From NCBI RefSeq assembly GCF_009792295.1, contig NZ_CP039934.1, positions 2,872,501 through 2,936,500 of the forward strand: a stretch of DNA of 64,000 nt, read 5' to 3'. The stretch is from Myroides fluvii. Lineage in GTDB: Bacteria; Bacteroidota; Bacteroidia; Flavobacteriales; Flavobacteriaceae. The notes below the pieces were generated by a model. That model was not told where the DNA came from. It was given only the letters and a program-made list of their open reading frames with translations, and did not search any database. How positions within the stretch are numbered: the first letter of the stretch is position 1; the number at the start of each line of letters is the position of its first letter. Below, piece after piece: positions 8,443-16,157 of this stretch. Both the position numbers and the translations under genes were made by a program.

Positions 8443-8790
8443 TTAGGGGTTTTTAAACATATACTTTAAAAAAGAATAGGCTTTACGCTGTTTTGCATAT
8501 AAGAGATTTGATTCATTGGCATAGGCTTCTCTTTCAAAAGAAATGGCGCGGTAGGCTTTTCTTTTATCTTTCAGTGCGCTAAGTCGAATGAGAAATTCTA
8601 GGCCATACCAAAGATAAAAAGGCAAAATAAGTAATTCAAGCTGTTGCTTGAGGTGAATGCGTTCGTGATGAACAAGAATAGGATCGTCGGCATAAGAAGC
8701 CGTTTTGTAGATAATAAATGGAAATAAGGTGATAGCGGCTATGTTTTTAGGTAGTCGTTTACAAATGAGTGTACGGTGTGGTTGCTTCAT
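8443..8790 (-). CDS. Small HExxH-motif membrane-associated protein
   Basis: 115 residues. The central segment HHERIHLKQQLELL contains H-E-R-I-H, a match to the HExxH zinc metallopeptidase signature, followed by a hydrophobic stretch (LILPFYLWYGLEFLI) that is probably a membrane helix. This resembles the core of M56-type membrane peptidases seen in Bacteroidetes, but the protein is far shorter than those and a third zinc ligand is not obvious. Function not assigned; it could be a minimal protease or a relic. It starts 27 bases downstream of the FUSC gene and probably shares its transcript. Confidence 0.65.
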   Translation of the reverse strand: MKQPHRTLICKRLPKNIAAITLFPFIIYKTASYADDPILVHHERIHLKQQLELLILPFYLWYGLEFLIRLSALKDKRKAYRAISFEREAYANESNLLYAKQRKAYSFLKYMFKNP

Positions 8791-8817
8791 GTAGTAATCA
8801 AATAACAGAGAAGAAAA

Positions 8818-9927
8818 TTACGCTTTTTTTCGTCCTCTTTTTAAAACAATTCGAGTACTTCTAATCTGGTCAACGGTATGATGACGTAAATACTCATGGT
8901 GTAAAAGCCAACCGCCAATTCCACCAAGTAAACTTCCGATGACAATATCGGTTAAACGCGCTTGTATTAAGTCGTTTGGCGAATGTATCAGCGGACTTCC
9001 TGTTTCGGCCAATAAAACGGTTAACACGGTAATGAATACTACAGCAATAGCATAATTTCTAGAAATAAAGATTTCGATAATAAACTGTAATAGCATAATA
9101 CAAAGGCATAGGTATAAAGGTTCTTGAGAAATTGAAATAAGTATCCAACACAAACCTATTCCTATGAAGGTACCTGCAATGCGATGTAAGGCTCGTTGCC
9201 ACACGTGGTAGAGCGAGACCCCTTGCATAATCGCTAAACAAGAAATCGGAATCCAATAGGGATTGTTGAAATGGAGTAAATGACCAAGGAGCAAAGACAA
9301 ACTCATAAAAGCTCCTACAATAAGCGATCGGATAAAATAATCAACCTGTGTTTTGATTGGTACGGGTAAGATGATGCGTACCGGTGTTTTGGAAGTGTAT
9401 TTTCTTCCTACAATAAAGCTGTAAATCAAAGCTAATGTACAAGCAAAAATGGTTCCTAAAACAAAATACCCAATTCGAGTGGCGATTGTATCAAAATCAA
9501 AAGGAGTATTACTCGCCATGGAAGCAATCATAATAAAGAAAAAACTTCCCGGTGGAGGCATAGCAAAATACAACGACAACCAATGTATTGCCGTAGCAAA
9601 TAGACCAAAGACGATGGCGGAAATGACGAAGTTAAAACTAAAAATAACGCCTACAACAAACGAAAACATAAAGCCAAAGGAGCAAACCAACATAATAAAC
9701 ATCCGTTGGGGAGTGGGTAAGTTAGACGGTAAGTATAGAATCACTAGACCAGCCAAACAAGCGAGAAGCCCTGCTTGTAAATTGTCAAAATACCAACCCG
9801 TTAACAAGGGAACTCCAATGGCAAACATCGCCATAAAGGGAATATGCCATAAGCGATCACTGTGTTTGAGTTGAAATAAATTTTTACTTTCTTGTTTGAC
9901 GAATTGAACGAAGAAGTTACTTGTCAT
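8818..9927 (-). CDS. FUSC-family inner-membrane transporter
   Basis: 369 residues with about ten membrane helices in two groups separated by a cytoplasmic loop near residues 170-190 (GRKYTSKTPVRIILPVPIK). The arrangement and the second-half segment WQRALHRIAGTFIGIGL, with the conserved R-x-x-G-T, are typical of FUSC/aromatic-acid exporter proteins (YccS/AaeB related). It lacks the long C-terminal cytoplasmic domain of YccS. Substrate unknown. Transcribed with the small HExxH gene after it; a -7 element lies about 107 bases upstream. Confidence 0.85.
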   Translation of the reverse strand: MTSNFFVQFVKQESKNLFQLKHSDRLWHIPFMAMFAIGVPLLTGWYFDNLQAGLLACLAGLVILYLPSNLPTPQRMFIMLVCSFGFMFSFVVGVIFSFNFVISAIVFGLFATAIHWLSLYFAMPPPGSFFFIMIASMASNTPFDFDTIATRIGYFVLGTIFACTLALIYSFIVGRKYTSKTPVRIILPVPIKTQVDYFIRSLIVGAFMSLSLLLGHLLHFNNPYWIPISCLAIMQGVSLYHVWQRALHRIAGTFIGIGLCWILISISQEPLYLCLCIMLLQFIIEIFISRNYAIAVVFITVLTVLLAETGSPLIHSPNDLIQARLTDIVIGSLLGGIGGWLLHHEYLRHHTVDQIRSTRIVLKRGRKKA

Positions 9928-10033
9928 GATTTAAATTGGTTTTTTCAGCTTATAATGAATAAACTGTACTGCATGGATTAGTAATGGCTTACATAAGAAG
10001 AAAAGACACTCATAATCAACTTTTAAGGTAGTG

Positions 10034-10041
10034 CAAAGATA
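10034..10041 (-). promoter_or_regulatory. Likely -7 element for the FUSC gene
   Basis: TATCTTTG on the minus strand, about 107 bases before the start codon; no convincing -33 TTG. Confidence 0.4.
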
Positions 10042-10178
10042 CGAATCAATTTGCAGTTTAAAAATAGAAGAAACAAGTAAAAGAGAGGACAAAAAGAGGG
10101 TAAAATGACGATGGCACAAGGCATAATCAAAAAAGGCTATCCCCTGAAGAATAACCTCTTTTATTGAAAAAGTAGTTG

Positions 10179-10712
10179 TTAGTTTTGGTGAAGCATTGAT
10201 TTAAAATCGTTTAATCGCGCTTCAAATTCTAGCTGTAAATTGGCATTGACAATATTCCCTTCTTTAAAATTCTCTTGAAAACTAGGAAGAGAAAAGTTAG
10301 ATGCAATATTTCCACCGAAGAAAGGAAAGATTGTTTTGGCTGATTCCATTACAAATTGTCCCCCTCTTGGCCCTGGAGAGGTAGAGAGTAGGAGCATTGG
10401 CTTCTGTTGAAATAAAGCTTTATCTGCACGAGATCCCCAATCAAAGATATTTTTAAAAGCGGTACTGAATGTGCCATTGTGTTCTGCTAATCCGATGATT
10501 AATGCATCGCTCTCTTTGAGTATTTGATTAAATGTCAACGCTTTTTCTGGAATACCTTTTTCATTTCGTTCAGGTGAATAAATAGGCATTTCAAAATCGT
10601 TTAAATCTAAAACTTGTATATCGTGTTCTTGTAGATTGCCTAAAGCGCTTTTTACCAATTCTAGGTTAATGGATTGCGTGCTATTTGTAGCAGCAAAGGC
10701 TGTAATTTTCAT
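10179..10712 (-). CDS. NAD(P)H-dependent FMN reductase family protein
   Basis: 177 residues, a single flavodoxin-like domain. The phosphate-binding loop is at the N-terminus (AFAATNSTQSINLELV), the flavin contact region reads LIIGLAEHNGTFSTAFKNIFDW, in which the family usually has PEYNGS, and LLLSTSPGPRGG follows. It should bind FMN and reduce quinones, azo compounds or metal complexes using NAD(P)H; the physiological acceptor is unknown. Single-gene transcript with a TAnnTTTG element 26 bases upstream of the ATG. Confidence 0.87.
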   Translation of the reverse strand: MKITAFAATNSTQSINLELVKSALGNLQEHDIQVLDLNDFEMPIYSPERNEKGIPEKALTFNQILKESDALIIGLAEHNGTFSTAFKNIFDWGSRADKALFQQKPMLLLSTSPGPRGGQFVMESAKTIFPFFGGNIASNFSLPSFQENFKEGNIVNANLQLEFEARLNDFKSMLHQN

Positions 10713-10738
10713 GGTTGAATCTTTGTTTTATTGTGATA

Positions 10739-10746
10739 CAAAGGTA
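10739..10746 (-). promoter_or_regulatory. Likely -7 element of the FMN reductase gene
   Basis: TACCTTTG on the minus strand, giving a short leader of about 20 nt. Confidence 0.5.
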
Positions 10747-10821
10747 GGGGGTAAACCAGAAAAGTTGCTTAATCTAGGATAAGAAGCAGGGGTATTGTAC
10801 GGATTAGCGTACTAGGAGTAT

Positions 10822-10857
10822 AAAAAAAAACTGTGAAACGCTAGTTTCACAGTTTTT
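10822..10857 (-). terminator. Terminator of the peroxiredoxin operon
   Basis: Perfect 14-base arms (10826-10839 and 10844-10857), loop of four, followed on the minus strand by a T9 tract. It lies just after the last gene of the operon. Confidence 0.85.
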
Positions 10858-10862
10858 AAATA

Positions 10863-11120
10863 TTATTTGTCGATAGAACCAAGTACGCGTTGCATAAAAC
10901 TGTTTAAAGCTTCTTTTTGCGTAGCACCTTCTTTCATTAATTTCTGAACTTCTAGTGCCCCGTACATATTGGAGATTAATTCACCGATTACGTCTAATTC
11001 TTCATCTTTTAATGAAGGAACTTCCGTTAGGTTTTCCAATACTTCCAATGTTTCTATGATATAGTCTTGATCATTATCCTCAATAAATTGAGTCAAATGC
11101 TTGATAACTGGTAATTTCAT
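10863..11120 (-). CDS. DUF6952-type small protein
   Basis: 85 residues, acidic and all helical, beginning MKLPVIKHLTQFIEDND. I recognise it as the small protein that follows thioredoxin in flavobacterial peroxiredoxin operons (DUF6952); no biochemical role is known. It starts 18 bases after the thioredoxin gene and is followed at once by a strong terminator, so it is the last gene of a three-gene operon. The constant linkage suggests a role in peroxide or thiol metabolism, but nothing in the sequence proves it. Confidence 0.8.
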   Translation of the reverse strand: MKLPVIKHLTQFIEDNDQDYIIETLEVLENLTEVPSLKDEELDVIGELISNMYGALEVQKLMKEGATQKEALNSFMQRVLGSIDK

Positions 11121-11138
11121 GTGCTTTGTTTTTTAGAA

Positions 11139-11447
11139 TTAAGCAATTTCTCCTACTAATTCGTGTAAAACTTCCGTTTTATTTGTTTGCGTTTGGTTTA
11201 CTAATTGACCATTCACAAACGTAGCAAATGTTGGTAGGTTACTTACGTCCGCTAACTTTCTTGATTCAGGGAATTTCTCCGCATCTGCAATCACAAAGGT
11301 GATATTCTCTTTCTCTGTTGAAAGCTTTTTAAACTTCGGTTTCATAATTCTACAATTACCACACCATGTAGCTGAAAATTGAACAACTACTTTTTCGTTT
11401 TGACCTACAATTTCTTGTAAGTTATCTTGTTCTAATTCTAAAAGCAT
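11139..11447 (-). CDS. Thioredoxin-family protein
   Basis: 102 residues, a complete thioredoxin fold with the active site WCGNC (C29 and C32) in place of the canonical WCGPC. The cis-Pro segment is NLPTFATFV. It is cytoplasmic (no signal peptide) and presumably reduces the peroxiredoxin encoded 28 bases upstream in the same operon. The GN dipeptide should shift the redox potential compared with classical thioredoxin, an inference from known CxxC variants. Confidence 0.9.
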   Translation of the reverse strand: MLLELEQDNLQEIVGQNEKVVVQFSATWCGNCRIMKPKFKKLSTEKENITFVIADAEKFPESRKLADVSNLPTFATFVNGQLVNQTQTNKTEVLHELVGEIA

Positions 11448-11475
11448 TTTTTTAAGTTTTTACGTTAGTATCTAA

Positions 11476-12114
11476 TTAGTGTTTGCTTAAGTAATCAGCA
11501 ACACCTTTTCTGTCCGCATTCATTGCATCTTTTCCTTCTTCCCAGTTTGCTGGACATACTTCACCATGTGTTTGAACGTGCGTGTAAGCGTCGATTAAAC
11601 GTACATACTCGTTTACGTTTCTTCCTAATGGCATATCGTTTACTGACTCGTGGAAAATTTTTCCTGTCTCATCAATTAAATAAGTCGCTCTGTATGTAAC
11701 GTTTGATCCTTCAATTTGAACTGAATCTAACTCCTCGTTGTATACTTCACTCTCTACGTCTAAGATTCCCAATACAGAAGATAAGTTTCTTTGTGTATCA
11801 GCAATAATAGGGTAAGTAACTCCTTCAATACCTCCGTTGTCTTTTGCTGTATTTAACCAAGCAAAGTGTACTTCGTTTGTATCACAAGATGCTCCAACTA
11901 CCATAGTATTTCTTTTTTCAAATTCAGGAAGAGCCTCTTGGAAAGCATGTAATTCTGTTGGACATACGAAAGTGAAATCTTTTGGATACCAGAATAATAA
12001 TACTTTTTTGTTATTTTTTGTTGCTTCTTCGAAAAGGTTGATTCTTAAATTATCACCCATTTCTGAAATTGCATCTACTGTAATGTTTGGAAACTTTTTA
12101 CCTACTAAAGACAT
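11476..12114 (-). CDS. Typical 2-Cys peroxiredoxin (AhpC/TSA family)
   Basis: 212 residues. The peroxidatic Cys is C51 in FTFVCPTE and the resolving Cys lies in HGEVCPANW near the C-terminus, so it is a typical 2-Cys enzyme that reduces H2O2 and organic peroxides in the cytoplasm. It is the first gene of an operon with a thioredoxin, its likely reductant, and a DUF6952 protein. No ahpF lies nearby, consistent with thioredoxin being the electron donor. A TACTTTTG -7 element is about 55 bases upstream. Confidence 0.93.
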   Translation of the reverse strand: MSLVGKKFPNITVDAISEMGDNLRINLFEEATKNNKKVLLFWYPKDFTFVCPTELHAFQEALPEFEKRNTMVVGASCDTNEVHFAWLNTAKDNGGIEGVTYPIIADTQRNLSSVLGILDVESEVYNEELDSVQIEGSNVTYRATYLIDETGKIFHESVNDMPLGRNVNEYVRLIDAYTHVQTHGEVCPANWEEGKDAMNADRKGVADYLSKH

Positions 12115-12167
12115 AATGTTTATTTTTTAAAAGTTAATATTTGTTTTTCCTTTCTTAATTTCTAATA

Positions 12168-12175
12168 CAAAAGTA
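12168..12175 (-). promoter_or_regulatory. Likely -7 element of the peroxiredoxin operon
   Basis: TACTTTTG on the minus strand, 54 bases from the ATG at 12114. Confidence 0.5.
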
Positions 12176-12410
12176 GCGCACAAATCTCGTATATACTATT
12201 ATTTTTGATTATTGTTTTTTATTTTACTATAAGGTTTATCTATAGTAAAAAGAAATAAAAGTTTAGTTACGACAACCTGTAGAACTAATTTCGACAAGCC
12301 TAAATATACGAATAATATATGAGCTGAGGTGTGAAGAATATGTTATAAAATGAAGGGGATAGGGGGTGATCGTATTATTTAAAAAAGAGAAACAAAAAAG
12401 CCTTTAAAAA

Positions 12411-12444
12411 AAAACTGACTGTTTGGATAGGAACAGTCAGTTTT
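12411..12444 (-). terminator. Terminator after ureC
   Basis: Perfect 13-base arms (12411-12423 and 12432-12444), 8-base loop, followed by a T9 tract on the minus strand. It marks the end of the urease transcript: no accessory gene follows. Confidence 0.85.
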
Positions 12445-12454
12445 AGCAAAAAAA

Positions 12455-14161
12455 TTATATATGATATAGTTGACTTAAAGGTAAAGATTGTGATGGTTGT
12501 ATAGCAACTGGTTTTTGATCAATGTGAATTTCATACGTTTCGTGATTCATTTCAATCTGAGGTCGAGCTGCGTTGTGAATTAAGTCTGATTTCTTTACTT
12601 CCCGTGTATTTTTTACAGGCATCAAGGCTTTTTCTACTCCTAGTTCTTGTAATCCACCAAAGTCAATGGCTTGTTGAGCAACAAATAAGGCAGAAATTTC
12701 TCCTACTACCTTTCCAAAAGTACCCCACATTGGGCGATACATATACGGTTGAGGTGTAGAGATGGAAGCATTCGGATCTCCCATACCCGCATAAGCAATT
12801 ATGCCTCCTTTGAGTACCATTTCGGGTTTAATGCCAAAGGCTGCAGGTCGATAAAATACTAAATCGGCCATTTTTCCCACTTCAATCGAACCAACATAGT
12901 CTGATATACCATGCGTTATCGCTGGGTTAATGGTATATTTGGCTACATAGCGCTTGGCTCTAAAGTTGTCGCTTGTCGTATCGGGATGCAGTGGACCAAA
13001 ATCTTTTTTCATCTTATCTGCAATTTGCCACGTACGGGTTACCACTTCACCAATGCGTCCCATTGCTTGAGAATCGGAACTCATCATGGAAATAGCGCCC
13101 ATATCATGTAGAATTCCCTCAGCTGCTATGGTTTGTTCGCGAATACGCGATTTGGCAAAAGCAAGATCTTCTGGGATATTTTTGTCTAAATGATGGCAAA
13201 TCATCATCATATCCAAATGTTCATCAATGGTATTGATGGTAAATGGATTTGTTGGAGTAGTAGAGGAAGGTAAGATATTGTCATATTCCACTACTTTTAA
13301 TAAATCAGGCGCATGTCCACCTCCAGCACCTTCTGTGTGATAGGTGTGAATCGATCGACCATTGAAAGAATTCAAGGAGTCCTCAACAAATCCTGCTTCA
13401 TTTAAGGTGTCTGTGTGAATACAAACTTGAATATCAGCTTCATCAGCAACTTCTAAACATTTATTCAAAACATAAGGTGTACTTCCCCAATCTTCGTGAA
13501 TTTTCATTCCACCAGCACCCGCTGTGATAATTTCATTTAAAGCCGTTGCACTTGAGCTATTCCCTTTGGCTAAAAAGATAAAGTTTACTGGAATCTTATC
13601 CGTTGCTAATGCCATGCGTTGCAAATGCCAAGCTCCAGATGTACAGTTCGTCGCTAAGGTTCCCGCCGCAGGACCTGTTCCTCCACCTACAACAGTTGTT
13701 GTTCCCGATTGTAGCGCTACATCAAATTGTTGCGGACAGATGTAATGTACGTGTGTATCAATCGTTCCTGCTGTTACAATTAAATTTTCACCGGCAATGT
13801 ACTCTGTACCAACACCAACAATCATATCGGGTGAAACTCCATCCATCGTCAAGGGGTTTCCCGCTTTTCCAATCCCAACAATACGGCCATTTTTAATTCC
13901 GATATCTGCTTTTACAATTCCCCAATGATCTAGAATAATAGCATTAGAAATAACGGTATCCAGCACTTGATCTTTGGTTGCTAAAGGATGTTGTCCCATG
14001 CCATCTCGCACTACTTTTCCTCCTCCAAAGATAAGCTCGTCTCCATAGGTGGTGTAGTCTTTTTCAACTTGGATCCACAAATCAGTATCCGCTAGGCGTA
14101 TTTTATCTCCTGTTGTTGGACCGAAGTAGCTTGCATATTCTTTACGTGATATTTTTTTCAT
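12455..14161 (-). CDS. ureC: Urease subunit alpha
   Basis: Catalytic subunit of the nickel enzyme that hydrolyses urea to ammonia and carbamate in the cytoplasm. From ATG 14161 it has 568 residues, the normal length; the frame is open to 14194, but those 11 residues are not family-like and would overlap ureAB. All nickel-site residues are present: H137 and H139, K220 (the Lys to be carbamylated, GGMKIHEDW), H249, H275 and D363, plus the flap pair C322-H323. It therefore looks active. It starts 19 bases after ureAB and ends at a terminator, so the operon is ureAB-ureC only. Confidence 0.97.
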   Translation of the reverse strand: MKKISRKEYASYFGPTTGDKIRLADTDLWIQVEKDYTTYGDELIFGGGKVVRDGMGQHPLATKDQVLDTVISNAIILDHWGIVKADIGIKNGRIVGIGKAGNPLTMDGVSPDMIVGVGTEYIAGENLIVTAGTIDTHVHYICPQQFDVALQSGTTTVVGGGTGPAAGTLATNCTSGAWHLQRMALATDKIPVNFIFLAKGNSSSATALNEIITAGAGGMKIHEDWGSTPYVLNKCLEVADEADIQVCIHTDTLNEAGFVEDSLNSFNGRSIHTYHTEGAGGGHAPDLLKVVEYDNILPSSTTPTNPFTINTIDEHLDMMMICHHLDKNIPEDLAFAKSRIREQTIAAEGILHDMGAISMMSSDSQAMGRIGEVVTRTWQIADKMKKDFGPLHPDTTSDNFRAKRYVAKYTINPAITHGISDYVGSIEVGKMADLVFYRPAAFGIKPEMVLKGGIIAYAGMGDPNASISTPQPYMYRPMWGTFGKVVGEISALFVAQQAIDFGGLQELGVEKALMPVKNTREVKKSDLIHNAARPQIEMNHETYEIHIDQKPVAIQPSQSLPLSQLYHI

Positions 14162-14180
14162 TTTTACTTCTTCGTTTAGA

Positions 14181-14804
14181 TTAAATAGAACCATTTATTT
14201 TACCTGTGAAACCGTGAATGATTTTGTCTCCACCATATTCAACAAGGTCAATGGTTTCTTCAATACCAGGCATAAAGCGAACGGATAAACCGGAGGCAAT
14301 ATCCAAGTGATATCCTTTGGTTTGTTCTCTGTCAAAAGACAAAGCCGGGTTTGATTCATAAAAATGGAAGTGAGACCCCACTTGAACAGGACGGTCCGCT
14401 GTATTGATCACTGTGATGCGAATGCGTTTTCTTCCCTCAGATAAAACAAGGTCATCTGTAGCAAAAGCGTAAGCACCTGGTATAGGATGATTAGATGAAG
14501 TATAGGGAATTGGGTTGTTGAGGGACACCAGCTTTGTTCCGTCAACAAACATAGCCTCTACTTGTACTTGCTCTAGTAATTCAGGAACTCCTGGCATAAC
14601 ATCCTCACTCGTCAACAATTGATTGCATTCTCCAATTAACTGCTGCACCGTTTTTCCCTCTCTTGCGCCTTCGATGATATGTCCGGATAGATACGCAATA
14701 GCTTCTGGATAACTGAGTTTTAATCCTTTTTCTTTTCTATTTTTAGCGATAATTGCCGCAAATAAAAGAAGCATTTTCTCCTTTTCTTGGTGAGTTAAAT
14801 ACAT
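14181..14804 (-). CDS. ureAB: Fused urease gamma-beta subunit
   Basis: 207 residues combining the two small urease subunits. Residues 1-100 are the gamma subunit ([11 protein letters not shown] start, [20 protein letters not shown]) and about 104-207 the beta subunit ([28 protein letters not shown]). A gamma-beta fusion is known from Helicobacter UreA; this one is shorter because it lacks the C-terminal extension. I choose ATG 14804 because the upstream ATG at 14825 overlaps the -7 element. UreE, UreF, UreG and UreD, needed to insert nickel, are not encoded next to it. Confidence 0.95.
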   Translation of the reverse strand: MYLTHQEKEKMLLLFAAIIAKNRKEKGLKLSYPEAIAYLSGHIIEGAREGKTVQQLIGECNQLLTSEDVMPGVPELLEQVQVEAMFVDGTKLVSLNNPIPYTSSNHPIPGAYAFATDDLVLSEGRKRIRITVINTADRPVQVGSHFHFYESNPALSFDREQTKGYHLDIASGLSVRFMPGIEETIDLVEYGGDKIIHGFTGKINGSI

Positions 14805-14822
14805 AGTTCTTAAAGTTTTGCA

Positions 14823-14830
14823 CAAAAGTA
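14823..14830 (-). promoter_or_regulatory. -7 element of the urease operon
   Basis: TACTTTTG on the minus strand. Transcription would start near 14816, downstream of the alternative ATG at 14825 and upstream of ATG 14804, fixing the ureAB start. A weak -33 (TTTAC) suggests dependence on an activator, perhaps the divergent AraC protein. Confidence 0.55.
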
Positions 14831-14944
14831 GTTTCTTTGTTATCCGTTGTAAATAGCTATATCATGCGAATACTTTCCTTTTTCGTACCATGAAAATCTA
14901 TCGCTTTTTTACTTACCTTTAGGCGTGTTTTTTACCGTATTCAC

Positions 14945-15832
14945 ATGAAAGAGATTGCTGCGATTTTATCTAGTTATGATTATAAAAAAAGATACCTTCC
15001 GTATCTTGATTTCGCGATATTGAGTAACACAAACTCACTTCAAGTATATAAAATAGAAGAGTATTTAACGGGAATAGTAAAGCCAGTAAGTCCTTATAGA
15101 ACAGCCTTTAGTTTTATTATTTTCGTTACGAGTGGCGAATTTGAGCAATTGATTAATTTTCAAAATTATCGCATTAAGGCAGGGGAGTGTTTGCACGTAA
15201 AGCAAGGAGTCTGGACGGCTACGCAATATTTGTCAGAGGATGTTAAGGGATTCATTATTTTCTATGAGTCGGATATTTTTACGCAGTATTTGTTGATGCA
15301 CGACAAAAAGGAGGAAATCAAGTACATGCCTTATTATAAGTTAGACTATTACGACAGTCAAGCCTTAACCGCGAGTATGCTTTTATTGTATGGGGAGTTG
15401 GGGCTTATTGAAAATAGGCCTAGTATTTACGTGCCGATTTTTTACTCTATATTATCGCGTTTGAATTATTATACGGATAACTATACGTTTAATTCCAGGG
15501 ATTTAGAAATCGCCTTTAAGTTCAAAGAGTTAGTGATTGAGTCTCATATACGAGAGAAATCAGTAGGATATTATGCACATCAATTGTGTATTTCGGAGAA
15601 TTATTTGAATCGCTGTATTAAAAAGGTGATTGGGCGTTCTGCTAAGCAATTCATCAATGAGGTAACCTTAGAGTATGCTAAATTACTCTTGCTTAACTCC
15701 AATTTGGATATTGCAGAAATAGCGTATGAATTGCACTTTCCATCACCGAGTTACTTTTCTAAGTTTTTTAGAAAAGAAATGGGGATTGCTCCCCATGCTT
15801 TTCGCTCTAAAAGGGAATTGCCTTTGGTGTGA
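14945..15832 (+). CDS. AraC-family transcriptional regulator
   Basis: 295 residues. Residues 1-170 form a ligand/cupin-like sensing domain with no recognised signature; residues about 190-293 are two AraC helix-turn-helix motifs (LCISENYLNRCIKKVIG and IAEIAYELHFPSPSYFSKFF) ending GIAPHAFR. It lies divergent from the urease operon with 140 bases between start codons, which suggests that it regulates ureAB-ureC (inference from layout). Whether it senses urea, nitrogen status or something else cannot be read from the sequence. Confidence 0.9.
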   Translation: MKEIAAILSSYDYKKRYLPYLDFAILSNTNSLQVYKIEEYLTGIVKPVSPYRTAFSFIIFVTSGEFEQLINFQNYRIKAGECLHVKQGVWTATQYLSEDVKGFIIFYESDIFTQYLLMHDKKEEIKYMPYYKLDYYDSQALTASMLLLYGELGLIENRPSIYVPIFYSILSRLNYYTDNYTFNSRDLEIAFKFKELVIESHIREKSVGYYAHQLCISENYLNRCIKKVIGRSAKQFINEVTLEYAKLLLLNSNLDIAEIAYELHFPSPSYFSKFFRKEMGIAPHAFRSKRELPLV

Positions 15833-15940
15833 GGTTTATCTCATTGGTTAATATTTATCTCATTAGGTTTATATTTTGTATTGGTATTCGATGAATATAT
15901 CTCACCTATTTTATATTTGTTTTAGTGTTCGATGAATCTT

Positions 15941-15991
15941 CACTGCGTTTCGATTTTCCCTGCGTTTCGATTTTCACTGCGTTTCGATTTG
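15941..15991. repeat. Three tandem copies of a 17-base unit
   Basis: Unit CACTGCGTTTCGATTTT starting at 15941, 15958 and 15975; the middle copy has one change in the first bases and the last is slightly shortened. Confidence 0.9.
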
Positions 15992-16148
15992 TGAGGTTTG
16001 TGCTTTGTCGTTTGTCGTTTGTTGTTTGTTGTTTGTTGATGAATTTTTCAAACAGTTTAAAACTGGAGATGAACTTCAAAACTTCACAAAAAACAAAAAA
16101 GCGACTTCACTTTTTCTTGTGTAGTTTGTATTTTATAGAGAATTCAAC
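15991..16148. repeat. Dispersed intergenic repeat, interrupted copy
   Basis: GTGAGGTTTGTGCTTTGT (15991-16008) and ACTTCACAAAAAACAAAAAA (from 16081), continuing to AGAGAATTCAA near 16146, match the copies at 29494-29606. The two halves are separated here by the 7-base tandem repeat. Confidence 0.75.
16007..16037. repeat. Heptamer tandem repeat
   Basis: GTCGTTT twice, then GTTGTTT twice and a partial GTTG: about 4.4 copies of a 7-base unit. Confidence 0.9.
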
Positions 16149-16157
16149 TGTTCACAG

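Larger units (their letters stand above)
12115..12454. other. Intergenic region between the urease and peroxiredoxin operons
   Basis: Holds the peroxiredoxin promoter (-7 at 12168-12175) and the ureC terminator (12411-12444). Between them is AT-rich sequence with CTATAGTAAAA-like runs, where an oxidative-stress regulator could bind, but I see no clean palindrome. No gene. Confidence 0.5.
15833..16157. other. Repeat-rich gene-free stretch
   Basis: Convergent end region of the AraC and nhaC genes. It contains degenerate repeats of TTTATCTCATT and TTCGATGAAT, a 17-base triple tandem repeat (15941-15991), a 7-base tandem repeat (16007-16037) and parts of the dispersed hairpin repeat also found at 29494-29606. 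A 78-codon open frame here is made of these repeats and is not a gene. Confidence 0.7.

Noticed and set aside
9449..9874. 141-codon plus-strand frame opposite the FUSC gene
   Set aside because: Antisense shadow; the FUSC frame is full length with proper membrane helices.
9931..10119. 62-codon minus-strand frame before the FUSC gene
   Set aside because: It spans the likely FUSC promoter and leader, and the translation has no recognisable features.
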